Source of the DNA: Ichthyophis bannanicus
Taxonomy: Eukaryota; Chordata; Amphibia; Gymnophiona; Ichthyophiidae
Assembly: GCA_033557465.1 (NCBI GenBank)
Contig: CM066031.1
Location: forward strand, 1,229,251,312 to 1,229,315,311
Direction: 5' to 3'
DNA length: 64,000 nt
Position numbers and translations under genes: made by a program. The notes beneath the pieces were generated by a model. It saw only the letters and a list, made by a program, of their open reading frames with translations. It was not told the DNA's origin and searched no databases. Positions within the stretch are counted from its first letter, which is position 1. Each line of letters starts with the position of its first letter. Below are positions 52,827 to 63,697 of this stretch, in pieces.

Positions 52827-53086
52827 AAAATGACACTGTCGCAGCCACCACTGCCCCTCCCCAAGATACAATCGGCAGCGGCAGCATGGGGGGGGGGGTG
52901 GTGGGCAGCACGGCTGTGGCTCCTGCCTGGGGTGACAGAAACCCTTGGGCCTGCCCTGCATATGTGTATTACCAATATGGGGCTCAGTAAATATGCCCTT
53001 TAAATTGTAAGTCCTCTGGGAACACGGACGTATCTACTATACCTGAATGTACTTTGTTGTGAGATAAATCTAAATCCCTATATGTA

Positions 53087-54033
53087 AAGGCTCAGAGATC
53101 ACTACAAAGCAGTGTGTCCCTATAGAAAGGACATAGTAGGCATGAAGAATGTTGTACCATCTTCCTACAGTGCCCCTAATGGGTTATTCCAGTTTTTCTT
53201 TTGAGTAAGTGAACCCTGCAAAAGAGAGTCAGAAGAGAGCGTAGAGAGCACTGGAGAAGCCTTTAATCCATTAATTCCTGCATTAGATCTTCAAGCTCAG
53301 AAGCTTGGCTTTAGATCTTTGAGGTTCACAAAGAAAATAGTTGATCGCCCATTTCAAGTGCTGATGAGTGAGTATCAGTTTCTTGTTTTTGGAAGGAAGA
53401 TTTTTCTACCTATCCTTCCTCTCATTCTGGAGTCTAGAGCTCTGTTATAGATAAAATGTATTTGTGAGAAAAGAGATGCCAAGATGTAAATGTGGAGGGG
53501 CAGACATTTGAATCTAGACATTTCAAATTATTTCTCTTTATAGTAGCATTATATGTATAGCTAGTGCCACTGAAGATACAAGCATAAATTATATGTATGA
53601 GTATGCATATATGTATACACAGAATATCTGGATATTGGGGCTTATACATATAAGTTACACATTTGGCTTGAACAGTCCAAGTTATATCTGGCTTGAGCAT
53701 GTCTGAGCTAAACATAAGCTATACATATAGGGGCAGAACACTGACACCTATATGTATAATGTATATAGATACAAGGCCTTACCCCAGGTTACATCACTCC
53801 TACCCTCCTTGCTCTGTGTATAGTGTTATATGTGTAAAGGAATATTGATATTCTACTAAATCCATTATACGTTTGATACTGCTGTATTAAAAAATAAAAA
53901 AACAACACTTAAGCATTTTGGCATGGTACTGAACATCTAATATCCTTACTGAACATCTCCAAATGGGTTAGTTTTTCTGGAGTGATTTGCATTAGATTGT
54001 TTGTAGCCACGCCCCTGAAGAAGCCAATGTACC
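53087..54033. other. Unassigned AT-rich interval
   Basis: Many ATATGTATA-type runs (53530-53780); no gene or termini recognised. Confidence 0.4.
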
Positions 54034-54041
54034 AGTGAAAC

Positions 54042-54118
54042 ATAGTAACATAGTAAATGACAGCAGATAAAGACCAGTATGGTCCATCCAGTCTGCCCAG
54101 TAAAATGGCAAAGAGTAG
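54042..54118 (-). mobile_element. CR1 3' tip with target duplication
   Basis: Minus strand ends with TCTGCTGTCATTTACTATG and TTACTATG octamer-type repeats. GTGAAACA flanks it at 54034-54041 and 54119-54126, an exact 8-bp duplication. Confidence 0.7.
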
Positions 54119-54126
54119 GTGAAACA

Positions 54127-54561
54127 AAGATCTTTGTTGGGCTGCTGTTCCATCTGAAGAGCTGGTGATTGACTTTAGGTTTTGGAGCACTGTGTGTGCT
54201 GATGTTATTCATTGTCCTCCAGTTAAGCTTTTTAAGTGCTTATCTGACAGTCCTATAAGATAGTGTTGTTTGTCTGGCCATTTAAAGACCTGTGGCCCCA
54301 GGAGAGTATACTAGTATGCTGAGGCTATTGCCTAAGAAAAAATGTTGTGTTGGCTAAGATTTGTGGCCTGAAAGAAGTGTCTCATTGTGCTAAGACAGTT
54401 GCCTAGGGAGACTAATATTATTGCTCTTGAAGTTGAATGAAGTAGGTTTTAAGGCTTCTAGGAGCTCTTTTTAAGTATTTAAAAATGTTGTGAAAATTTA
54501 TAAAAAATTGATTGAAGGATTTATTGATTGTGTTTATAAAAGGGAGTTTTTTTAGGCCTGT
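54127..54561. other. Unassigned interval
   Basis: No gene or repeat recognised. Confidence 0.4.
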
Positions 54562-54866
54562 GATTGATTTATTTAAACGGATTTCTATACCGCCTTTTCC
54601 TACAATCAAGGCGGTCTACACAGCAAACAATCAACAAAATACTGTGTCTAGTGCGTGCATGCATTGAGCAGTGAGTGCGTGTGTGTGTAGATGGTAGTTA
54701 ATTCTTGGTGAGCCATTTACAACGTGCGCTTTTTACAATACTATGTACATCAGGACTTTACTTCAATACTATGATCGTGTCACGAGGGGAGGGTGGTTGA
54801 GCTGGAGTATTCTCTGTTGCACAGGTTAAGTGATGTCACCGTAGTGCTCTATGAAGAGAGTCGTTT

Positions 54867-57600
54867 TTAGCAGCTTCCTAAAGTCCTTAATGTCTGTTCC
54901 AAATTGTTGGTGCCGCCTTTGATAAGGCTTGTTTTTTGGTGTCCTAGCGTAGCTTGGTGAAGTCTCTTGGTGTGTTGACACGGTTGGATGTGCCTCTCCT
55001 CCTTGGTCTTGTGCTGCTGTCGGGTTGTATGAGTGGGTGTAGGCTGAAAGCTGATGACTATTGTTTGATTCTGAATATGTTTATGACTGTCTTGTATCTG
55101 ATGCGGGAGCTGATTGGTAGCCAGTGAAGTTCTTTTAGAGTGGGTGTGATGTGTTCTTGTCTTGTGGTTCCAGTTATTATGCGTGCTGCTGTGTTTTGCG
55201 CCAATTGCAGTGGCCTGAGTGTCTGTTTTGTTAGGCCAAGATAGATTGGGTTGCAGAAGTCTAGGATTGGGGTTATTGGTGCCTGACAGACTGTGCGGAA
55301 GTGTTCCTGAGAGAGGAGAGGCTTGAGGCATCGGACTAGTCTCATCCTGTGGTATGCATTTTGGTGGTTCTGCTGATGTGGGACTGAAGGTTCAGTTCTT
55401 TGTCCAGGGCCACTCCGAGGTATTTCACTTCTGGTTGTATGTGTATGGTTGTGTTGTCTAACTTGATGTTGCGAGGAGGGATGAATTCAGAGTTTCGTGT
55501 GATGATTAGTGCCTCGGTCTTGCTGTAGTTTATGGTCAGGTTGTTGTCTTGAAACCAGCTGTTCATGTACATGAGACATTCTGTTATCTTGGTGTGGTCT
55601 GGGTTGTCGAGGATGATTGGTGTGTATATCATTATGTCGTCCGCATAGATTGTGTATTTTATCCTGTGTTCTTTTATGATGCTGCATATTGGCTGGATGT
55701 AGAGGTTAAATAATAGTGCTGATAGGGCGGATCCTTGAGGTATGCCTTGCATGACCTTTATGGGTCAGGATGTGTTGGGACCGATCTTGACCTGTATCTG
55801 TCTGTCCGTTAAGTAGGAGTGGAACCACCTCAGAGTGGCTCCGTATAATCCGATGTTCTGTAGTCTTGTTAGTAGAGTTCCGTGGTCCACTGTGTCAAAT
55901 GCTGATGAAATGTCAATGAAGATCATGAGTATTCCATTCTTGCTGTTGTCTATGAGGTGTAGTATGTCGTTAAATAGGTATAACAGGAGTGTTTCAACTC
56001 CGTGGTTGGGACAGAAACCGTGTTTGTTGAGGTCCAGTTGTGCGTGGTTGTTGATGTGGTCTTGTAGCTGATGTTGTACCGCTTTCTCAATAATCTTAGC
56101 TAGTAGAGGGATGCTTGAGATAGGTCTGTAGGCTGCTGGGTTGTTCTTGTCGAGTGGTGATTTCTTCGGGATTGGTCTTATTGTGGCGACTTTTAGCTGG
56201 TCTGGCATGATTCCTTGGGTTAATGATCTGTTCACCATGTTGTGTATGGTGTGGATGAAGTTTGACTTTGTCGCCTTAATCCATGCAACTGGGCATGGGT
56301 CTGTTGGGGCTGTGCTTGTATTGAGTGCGATGATGATGTGTGAGAGCTGCTCTGTGGATGGGATGCTGAATTTGTCCCAAGTTTTTCTTGAGGGGGGTGG
56401 TTGGTTTGGTGCTTGTGTCTGTTTTCCGTTGTGAAGTTGAATGAAATTTTTCTTGGATGTGGTCTGCGAATCCTTGTGGGTCTATTTGTACTTCGCTTTC
56501 GGTTTTCTGTTCCTTGGTGAGGGTTTTCACAATTTCGAAGAGATCTCTCGGTTTGTTGTTTGATTTGAGTATAATGTTAGTGTGGTATTCTTTCTTCGTT
56601 TGGTTGATGAGTTTGCTGTATTCTTTTTGTTTTGTTAAGTATAGTGCCTGAGTGTTGGGCGACTTAGTGTGTCTCCATCGCCGTTCTAACTTCTTGAGTT
56701 CCCTCTTCTCGTTCTGTATGACTTTTGAGTACCAGGGTGTGTGATGTGCTTTGGTGCGGCAAGCTTTCTTGGGTCTGTATTCGGTGGCTTTGGCAGCAGT
56801 ATTGATGATGCTGTTCCATTTTCTGATTTGTTCATCTAGATCCTCTGCTTCCGGGTTCAGGTGGGGTAGAGTGTCCTTTAGAAATTGGTCCCTGTCGAAT
56901 CTTTTAAATCTTCTTTGTGCTGGTGGGTTGTCCAGGTTCTCGTCGTGGTTTTGCCCTTGTGGCATAAACTTTATTTTGATTATGTGATGGTCTGACCACG
57001 GTACAGGTGTGACATTGGGAGTTGATATGTTACCACTGACCTTTAGATAGTTGGGTGCGAATATGAGGTCTGGTGATGATCCGTGTCTGTGTGTCGGGGT
57101 ATTGATCACTTGGGTGTATTGTAAGGATCCCATAGCTTGTAGAAAAGCTTCTGCATCCTTTGTGTTGGTAGATTTTAGGTTGAAGTCTCCTAATAGAAGC
57201 AGAGGGTGGGATTTGTGTTGATGGCACAGACCTCTTCTAGAGTTGAGGCTAGTTCATCTGGTGGCACATTTGGGGCTCTGTAGGTGAGGCATAGGGCCAT
57301 CCGTTTGTTTTCCACAGTGATGGTGTTGCATTGGTTTGTGTTTGAGGCACTTCATGACTTGAATCTTAGGCTGTTCCTTGCGATGATCAAGACCCCTCCT
57401 CCTTTCCATTGTGCACGTGTGCAGTTGAATGCTGAGTAGGTGGATGGTACTAATTGATTAAGTAGTATGTTATCAGTGGGGGTGAGCCATGTTTCTGTGA
57501 TGCACAGTATGTCAGGTCATTGATCTTCTAAGTGGTCTGCTATTGTGTCAATTTTGTTTCGTATGGATCTGGCGTTGATTAGCTCTATTGTGATTGTCGC
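54867..57600 (-). pseudogene. L2 copy 6 endonuclease/reverse transcriptase
   Basis: Reading on the minus strand: LINARSIRNKIDTIADH (57580), a stop, DILCITETWLTPTDNILLNQ, KGGGVLIIARN; then 57133-56276 with DLIFAPN, VPWSDHHII, RRFKRFDRDQFL and NNKPRDLFEIV; then 56238-55765 with ATIRPIPKK, AYRPISSIP and FIDISSAFDTVDH; then 55752-55342 with IPQGSALSALLF, YADD at 55636-55647 and YLGVALD; then 55345-54867 with ITGTTRQEHITP. At least five shifts or stops. All catalytic motifs are still recognisable. Confidence 0.84.
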
Positions 57601-57662
57601 TGGGGTGTTTAGTGGTCTCTGTGCTTTGTTTGTGTTTGTATGTATGTTGGTCTTGAGCCTGT

Positions 57663-58071
57663 TTTACCTCTTGTGCTTGGGTGTCTTGTGTGTGTTCCAG
57701 TGTGTATACTGGGGATGTGTGTAGAGCAGTGCTGGATGCCATGGAGTGTTTGTTAGTAGGTTGTGCTTGGTTGCCTGAGGTGGCAGGAGTTGAATGAGGA
57801 GGAGGCTGATGGGCAGGATCAGGGTTGTGTACATGTTTTCTCCATTGGACTTTAGTGGATGGCTGCACTTACTTTGATCTGCTGGTGTTGGTTTTTGTTT
57901 CTTTGTTGGCTGTGGTTCCCTGCTGGTGGTTTTGTTGCACCTATTGGCTGTGTTGCTTCTGTGGCTGCGCCTAAGGGCCATGCCAAAGGGCCCTCTGGTG
58001 AGGCCCTCAGGCACGGGCCCGCCAGGCACGGGCGCGCCCTGCTGGGCCGCCGCTTTTAAAGTTGTTCCCAC
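57663..58071 (-). pseudogene. L2 copy 6 leader ORF
   Basis: Minus-strand frame from 58071 reads GPVPEGLTRGPFGMALRR, a Lys/Gln-rich stretch, then MYTTLILPISLLLIQLLPP (ATG 57834) and a His/Thr/Pro-rich tail (LLYTHPQYTHW). The equivalent in copy 1 also has LLYTNPHSHPTCPSSW after its hydrophobic run. It ends at a stop near 57663, before the endonuclease. Confidence 0.5.
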
Positions 58072-58291
58072 TGCCCCGATTGGGCAGGAGCCTCTGAGTG
58101 GGAAGATTTCCCGCTCAGGCGGTCTACCCCGATCGGGGGAGCTTCGACTGCCGGCAGGTGGTAGCTGATCAGTGGGCTGCCTCTGCTTGCTGGGCTGCCG
58201 CTTTTAAAGTTGCTCCCACTGCCCCGATTGGGCAGGAGCCTCTGAGCGGGAGGATTTCTCGCTCAGGCGCTCTACCCCGATCGGGGCAGTG
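58041..58291 (-). promoter_or_regulatory. Tandem 5' monomers of L2 copy 6
   Basis: Two units with a period of about 148 bp (starting 58041 and 58189 on the plus strand), sharing GCTTTTAAAGTTG, CCCACTGCCCCGATTGGGCA and CTCTACCCCGATCGGGG. CpG-rich, so probably an internal promoter. Inference only. Confidence 0.6.
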
Positions 58292-59049
58292 ATGGTAAAG
58301 AGCAATGAGTTCTCCTTCGGGCAAGCAATTGCTGTATAGAGGGACACTGTTGTAAATTACTAAGGCCTTTTTCTCCCATGTAAATTACTAAGGCCTTTTT
58401 CTCCCATTTAAAAATTTGGTTTAAGTCTATTTGGTGAGAAGGTTTACTTGGGAAATGGAATTTTGTATTTTGTGGTGAGGGATTGAGTAGGGTTCCCTTT
58501 GAAAAGTAGAAAGTTGGCAGTTTTTGAATTGGTTGTTCTGTGGACTAGGGTTTTTTAGGTCTAGTATTGTAATTCCCTAGGGTAAATGTTTTGAGTGTTA
58601 GTTTTGCTCATACAATGACAGCAGTGGGCTTCATTTCTAAGCCAGGGTTTGAGAAAAATGATCTGAGTATCTCAAATTTACTGCTAATGCTTGCATAGTA
58701 CCTGCATCGTGCCATAGAGAGCTTTCTCCTGGAGTTCATAAGATGCAACATATATAGACAGCTTGCCAAGATATGATTGGAACTTCCTCTTAATTAGACA
58801 AATAGCTGCCAATACAATGGCAGAGTTTTTAAACCATTGCTTGGAGAATCAGCAGTTACCACTGACAAGCATAGAAAGAACACAGCACACCATAAAATGT
58901 CAAAGTGGTGTGCAACATAAAAATTCACTAACAGCGGTTGGTGAATTGATGTGCATCTCTTTGGGGGAGAGAATAAAGTTCCCTCCTCAAGTCTGGCTGA
59001 GTACCTTTACATGGTGACCCCATTATATAACATCTATACTAAATCTCAG
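58292..59049. other. Unassigned interval with a 28-bp tandem duplication
   Basis: TGTAAATTACTAAGGCCTTT plus TTCTCCCA is repeated back to back at 58351-58378 and 58379-58406. The remainder has no recognised feature. Confidence 0.45.
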
Positions 59050-59332
59050 CAAGGCAACACTACAGTTGAACTATGGTAGGAACGAAAAAGAAAAATATAT
59101 ACTGGCTGCACGTCACCCAGGATAAAAGGGTGCCCACCCATAGCTTACGCACTAGGGCTAACAATGGTGGTTGCGATAGTGCAAGCACTGCAGATGTAGG
59201 TAACATCCTGCCACAGATAAAGGCCATGGTGAGCGTGTTCATGGATCCACTGTGGCAGGAGATAAACCACAGAAATTAATAAAAATGTTAAGAGGATTAA
59301 CTATGGTTAAGTGAACTTCTGTAGATAAAGAG

Positions 59333-59492
59333 GAGATAATGTACCACTATTTTTATGCTACAAACCCTATATTTAAATCAAGAGAGTATACAAAGAGAAT
59401 CTGCCAAAAACTGGAAGAAAGAGGAAAATTGTCTTTGGAAAAATTGCAAAAAGCAATGGATGCAAATTTAAGATCATTAATTTCACAGATCA
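59333..59492 (+). pseudogene. R4/Dong-like ORF N-terminal remnant
   Basis: Short frame KEEIMYHYFYATNPIFKSRE with basic, helical continuation LEKLQKAMDANLRSLI. The frame is lost where CR1 inserts; it appears to resume at 59915 as NDKIVKQLSASVEKEL. Confidence 0.45.
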
Positions 59493-59914
59493 ATGTTACG
59501 AAATATGGAACTGGTAAACGTAAATCGATTGTTTATGTTATCAGAATATAGAAAGACTAGGGGACATGCAATGAAGCTACAGGGTAAACTATTTAAGACT
59601 AATAAAAGAAAATATTTTTTCACTCAACGTGTAATCAAACTCTGGAATTTGTTACCGGAGGATGTAGTAAAGGCTGTTAGTGTAGCTGGGTTTAAAAAAA
59701 GGTCTGGACAAGTTCCTGGAGGAAAGGTCCATAAACCATTATTAAGAAAGGACCCAGGATATCAATGCTTGACCCAGTACAAGCATTGTGGAACCTGTGT
59801 CTTTTGGGGAAACTGCTAGGTACGTATGACCTAGATTGGCCACTGTTGGAAATAGGATACTGGGCTTGATGGACCTTGGTCTGACCCAGTATGGCATATC
59901 TTATGTTCTTATGT
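59493..59914 (+). mobile_element. CR1 LINE, 3' end
   Basis: VNVNRLFMLSEYRKTRGHAM, then KRKYFFTQRVIKLWNLLPED, the same subfamily as 45593-47046. The 3' UTR ends TGGCATATCTTATGTTCTTATG at 59914. Confidence 0.88.
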
Positions 59915-60041
59915 GAATGATAAAATAGTGAAGCAACTAAGTGCTTCTGTGGAAAAAGAGCTACATGGAGGAGGAGGAGACCTAGGTAAGAGTACCAGAA
60001 GAAAGTAATATACAGAAAAATAAAGAGCAGTTAAGGGGGAG

Positions 60042-60651
60042 ATGGAACTGAGAGATCTGGAACTGCAGGAAAATAAAGGACTGATCAAGACATCAACTGC
60101 AGAGGAGGGAGAAAGGCAGGAGGAAAACCCAGAAGTGGAGGAATTCAAGATCAAACTCCTGGTCCAGATGGAAAAAGATGAATATGCTGGGTTCCAGGCA
60201 AGGAAAAGATTACCCAAGTTAAATTTAACACTTAAGGTTAGAAGTATGATAATTAAAATGAACAAGGCCATATCCAGTATAAAGGGGCCATTTATTGACA
60301 TCACCGAAATACATCAAATACAATATCGTGAAGCTAAAATTATTACTGCAAGGACACTACCAACTAAAGTGCAGGGCCAGAAGAAAAAGAGAACAATAAC
60401 AGTTCCTCCTCGGAAAACAAGCATCGAGGGAAAAATACAATCATTGCGTGCGTGATTAAGATCATCAAAGATAATAAGAAAGATTCAAGACATCAAGCTA
60501 AAGCATACTGCATTAACAGAAGAAGACCTGAAATTTATGTTTCAACAATAAACTGAAAGTAGCAGCAGAAGCACAAAAACAGTGAAGATATGAAGAAAAC
60601 AGAAAAGAAAGATATCAAAATAAAAATTTAGAGAGAACCCAAAACAGTTCT
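60042..60651 (+). pseudogene. R4/Dong-like ORF middle remnant
   Basis: Open at 60042-60455 (MELRDLELQENKGL..., highly charged, ending SIEGKIQSLRA), then decayed with ERYQNKNLEREPKQFYREL spanning the hAT junction. Confidence 0.45.
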
Positions 60652-60659
60652 ACAGGGAA
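60652..60659. repeat. 8-bp target duplication of hAT copy C (left)
   Basis: ACAGGGAA, exactly repeated at 63381-63388. Confidence 0.92.
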
Positions 60660-61639
60660 CAGGGGCGGCCCAAGGGCGGTGCGGGGCCATGTGCGGAGAC
60701 TCGGTGTGGGGCCTCATTTGCATAAATATTTGCATAATGTTACCATATACTAACTTTTAGTAAACATGCCTCTTAATGAGTGTATGGATAAAGAAAGACT
60801 AAAAGATTTCTACATTACTATAATCCAGTGCCAACCACCAGACACATTAGGAACTACTACAAACACTGCCCATTTAGAACCCATAGCAAACCCGCCGTAT
60901 CCTAACAGCACTACCAGGACTCACAAAGCACCATACCCTACCTATCAAAAGGAAACATGCAAATATTAAACCAATACATTTCAGAGAACAACAATACATG
61001 ACCTACTGGGGAAAGAGAATAAGTAGCAATGTCAAATAGGAATTACATAAACAGAATACCTCAGCTCAGTTACACATGCAGAACATAGACCATCACCAAA
61101 CAAGGAATCACAATTTAGAAACAGGAAGACAATAATTAAACTGGGAATCCCAAAAGCCAAACTTGGAATGTACAACACTGTAGAAATAAAACTATACATT
61201 AATTTGCTCTTGTACTAAACAAAGCGCAGACGTTAATGATGCACATTTACCAGAGCTGACATATTCCAATTAATAAATTCAAAATAAAGAGATATTTTTC
61301 TACCTTTTGTGCATTTTTTTTCAGCTGCAATTGCTCCAGCCACTTTCTTCTGGTTTCTTCGTGTCTTCTGCTAACTCTCCATCGTCTACTGTCCATTTGT
61401 CCTTTCTTCTCTCTTCTAGTTTTTTCTCCATTCTCTCTCTACATCTGCTTTAACATACTAATATTTCTCCTTTTGCTCTTTCCTCATTCCTATTTCATCC
61501 ACTCAAATTTTACCCCTCCATCCTCAATCCCCACTTACTCTCCCAATACCTGGCCAATTGTAGATTTTTTATCCCTCCCACACAAAATATTTTTCCCCTC
61601 TCCATTTTACTCTCCCAGCCCCATCCCATTCTAATCCTC

Positions 61640-62850
61640 CCCCAACATCAGCTCCCTTCTAGTTCCAGCCTCACCCAGCATCCATTCCCTTCTAGTCCCT
61701 GCATCAGCCCATTTCCAGTCCTAGCCCCCCATCAGCCCATTTCCAGTCCTAGCAACCCCCAACCCAATACCAGTCCTAGCCCCCCCATCAACCCACTTCG
61801 TCCTAACCCCCCATCACCCCATTTTCAGTTTAAGCCCCCCCTATAACACATTACCAGTCCTAACCCCATCAACCCATTTCCAGTCAGTCCCCCATAGCCC
61901 ATTTCCAGTCCTAACCCCCCCATCAGCCCACAGCCCGTTACCAGTCCTAACCCCATCAGCCCACCTCAAGTCCTAACCACTCCCCATCAGCCCATTGCCT
62001 GTCCTAGCCCCCCATAGCCCATTATCAGTCCTAACCCCCCCATAGCCCATTACCAGTCCTAGCCCCCCATCAGCCCACAGCCCATTACCAGTCCTAACCC
62101 CATCAGCCCATCTCCAGTGTTAACCCCCCATCAGCCCATTTCCAGTCCTATCCCCCCATATCCCATTACCAGTTATTACACCCCCATCATCCCACTGGCC
62201 TTTACCAGTCCTAACCCCATCAGCCCACCTCCAGTCTTAACCCCCCCATCAGCCCATTTCCAGTCCTAGCCCCCCATAGCCCATTACCAGTCCTAACCCC
62301 ACCCAACAGCCCACCTCAAGTCCTAACCCCTCCCCATCAGCCCATTTCCTGTCCTAGCCCCCCATAGCCCATTACCAGTCCTAACCCCCCCAACAGCCCA
62401 CAGCCCATTACCAGTCCTAACCCCATCAGCCCACCTCCAGTCTTAATCCCCCAGCCCCTTTCCCGGCCGAGCAACCCCCCCAATGCATTACCAGTCCTAG
62501 CCCCCCATAGCCCACTCCCAGTCCTAATCCCACCAGCCCATTTCCAGTCCTGATCCCCCATCTCCCAATTTTCAGTTTAACCCCCCCCATACCCCATTAC
62601 CAGTCCTAACCTCCCCATCAGCCCACTCCCAGTCCTAATCCCACCAGCCCATTTCCAGTCCTGATCCCCCATCACCCAATTTTTAGTTTAAGCCCCCCCA
62701 TAGCCTATTACCAGTCCTAACCCCCCATCATCCCACTTCCAGCCCTTATCCCATCAGCCCATATACAGACTTAGCTCCCCCATAGCCCATCACCACTCCT
62801 ACCCCCCCCCAGCCCATCACCACTCCTAACCCCTCCCAGCCCCCCCAGCC
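61640..62850. repeat. C-rich minisatellite of hAT copy C
   Basis: Units near CCCATAGCCCATTACCAGTCC plus TAACCCCCC; longer and more regular than in copy B. Confidence 0.88.
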
Positions 62851-62878
62851 TAGCCTAGGGAAATTTTTAAAAAAAAAA

Positions 62879-63262
62879 GCTGTCTGCTGCCACTGCCGGG
62901 GCTGCCGCGGCAGAATCGAGTGTGCCGCGGGCCCCCCCCTGCCCAGCAGAGCCTGCCCTCCCCTGTATCACCTCTCTCTTTGCAGCTGCAGTCACAAGCG
63001 CCGGCTTTCAGAGCGCGAAGGAACTAGTTTCCCTTTCGCGGCTCTGTTAAGCCCGCGGGGGCTGATGGGAACTTCCCATCAGCCCCCGCGGGCTTAACAG
63101 AGCAGCGAGGGAGAAACTCTCCCCTCGCGCTCTGAAAGCCGGCGCGTGTGACTGCAGCTGTAAAGAGAGAGGTGATACAGGGGAGGGCAGGCTCTGCTGG
63201 GCAGGGGGGGCCCTGCGGCACACTCGATTCTGCCGCGGCGGCCCCGGCAGCGGCAGCAGACA
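62879..63262. repeat. Long GC-rich hairpin of hAT copy C
   Basis: Centred near 63073: TTAAGCCCGCGGGGGCTGAT against ATCAGCCCCCGCGGGCTTAA, and GGCTTTCAGAGCGCGA against TCGCGCTCTGAAAGCC; outer GGCAGAATCGAGTGTGCCGC against GCGGCACACTCGATTCTGCC. Arms of about 185 bp are nearly perfect. Confidence 0.92.
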
Positions 63263-63697
63263 GCTTTTTTTTTTTTTTAATTTTACTTTTAGATCAGAAT
63301 GTTTTTGCGCGGGGCCCCCTGAAACGAGGGGCCCTGTGCAAAAAACATTCTCGCTCAATGGACGGGCCGGCCCGGCCCTGACAGGGAATAGGGAAAGAGC
63401 ATCAACCAAAGTTGAAACAGAAACCTTCTAGAGAAGCCTTTACGAGGATCCTATAGAGCACAATCAGGAAGCAGAATGGTTACCCTGTAAACAGGAACAT
63501 TTAGAAAAATCAAACATCAAACCTATGGAATAGCCTGTAGTAACAACTAAAGAGCTGGAAAGCAGGTTAAAATGAGCCTCCAACTGGAAGAGCCCTAACC
63601 CAGATGGAGTGAACAACTTTGGGTTCAAACAGTTAACATCACTCTACCAAGACCTGGCAAACTGCAAAAAAACATTGTTCAAGCAGCCAGACTTAAC

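Larger units (their letters stand above)
52217..52998. mobile_element. Harbinger-like fold-back element
   Basis: The ends GGGGCATGTTTACTGA and, inverted, GGGCATATTTACTGA form a terminal repeat similar in style to the MITE at 9542 (GGGGTGTTTACTAA). The flanks TTA and TTT suggest a decayed TWA duplication. Inside lie an inverted L2-type 3' end (52371-52550), a long hairpin (52640-52826) and a hAT-like end (GGGCCTGCCCTG near 52953-52964). It is therefore composite. Confidence 0.6.
52092..53086 (+). mobile_element. tRNA-derived SINE, split
   Basis: A-box-like TAGCCTAATGGTT (about 52102-52114) and B box GGGTTCAAATTCC (about 52146-52158), then GATCTTGGGCAGCTCAAGTC and CCTCACGTACAAACTTA. It is broken at 52216 by a Harbinger-like element and resumes at 52999 as AAATTGTAAGTCCTCTGGGA to an A-rich end with AGATAAATCTAAAT near 53080. 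Confidence 0.7.
54562..58291 (-). mobile_element. L2-clade LINE copy 6, full length, broken
   Basis: Minus strand, about 3.7 kb. Its 5' region (58291-57960) holds two GC-rich units of about 148 bp and the shared GPVPEGL block, then a leader with a hydrophobic segment from ATG 57834, endonuclease, reverse transcriptase, and a 3' UTR ending TAGACCGCCTTGATTG, AGGCGGTATAGAAATCC and TTTAAATAAATC at 54562. It differs enough from copies 1-5 to be another subfamily. Confidence 0.83.
60660..63380 (+). mobile_element. Non-autonomous hAT element, copy C
   Basis: 2721 bp from CAGGGGCGGCCCAAGG to the inverted CAGGGCCGGGCCGGCCC, with perfect 8-bp duplications. It is the cleanest, least interrupted member of the family. 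Order: AT-rich part, C-rich minisatellite (61640-62850), hairpin (62879-63262), terminal block with an inner inverted pair (AGAATGTTTTTGCGCGGGGC against GGGCCCTGTGCAAAAAACAT). Confidence 0.93.
59050..63697 (+). mobile_element. Probable R4/Dong-clade LINE, interrupted
   Basis: Three pieces of one decayed frame: 59333-59490 (EEIMYHYFYATNPIFKSREY and TKRICQKLEERGK), 59915-60651 (KLNLTLKVRSMIIKMNKAI; EREPKQFYRE just before the hAT) and 63389-63697 (KELESRLK, ASNWKSPNPDGVNNFGFKQL, TSLYQDLAN). The last resembles the R4/Dong and Rex6 region NWKxPGPDGxxNFWxKxLTSLH, and the first its N-terminal YYxSNPxxRGYxKR motif. It is cut by CR1 (59493-59914), hAT copy C (60660-63380) and CR1 (63698 on). The 5' limit is a guess. 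Confidence 0.55.

Noticed and set aside
60042..60455. 137-codon charged protein as a host gene
   Set aside because: Fits better as part of a decayed LINE frame broken by CR1 and hAT insertions; no start context, no splice structure.
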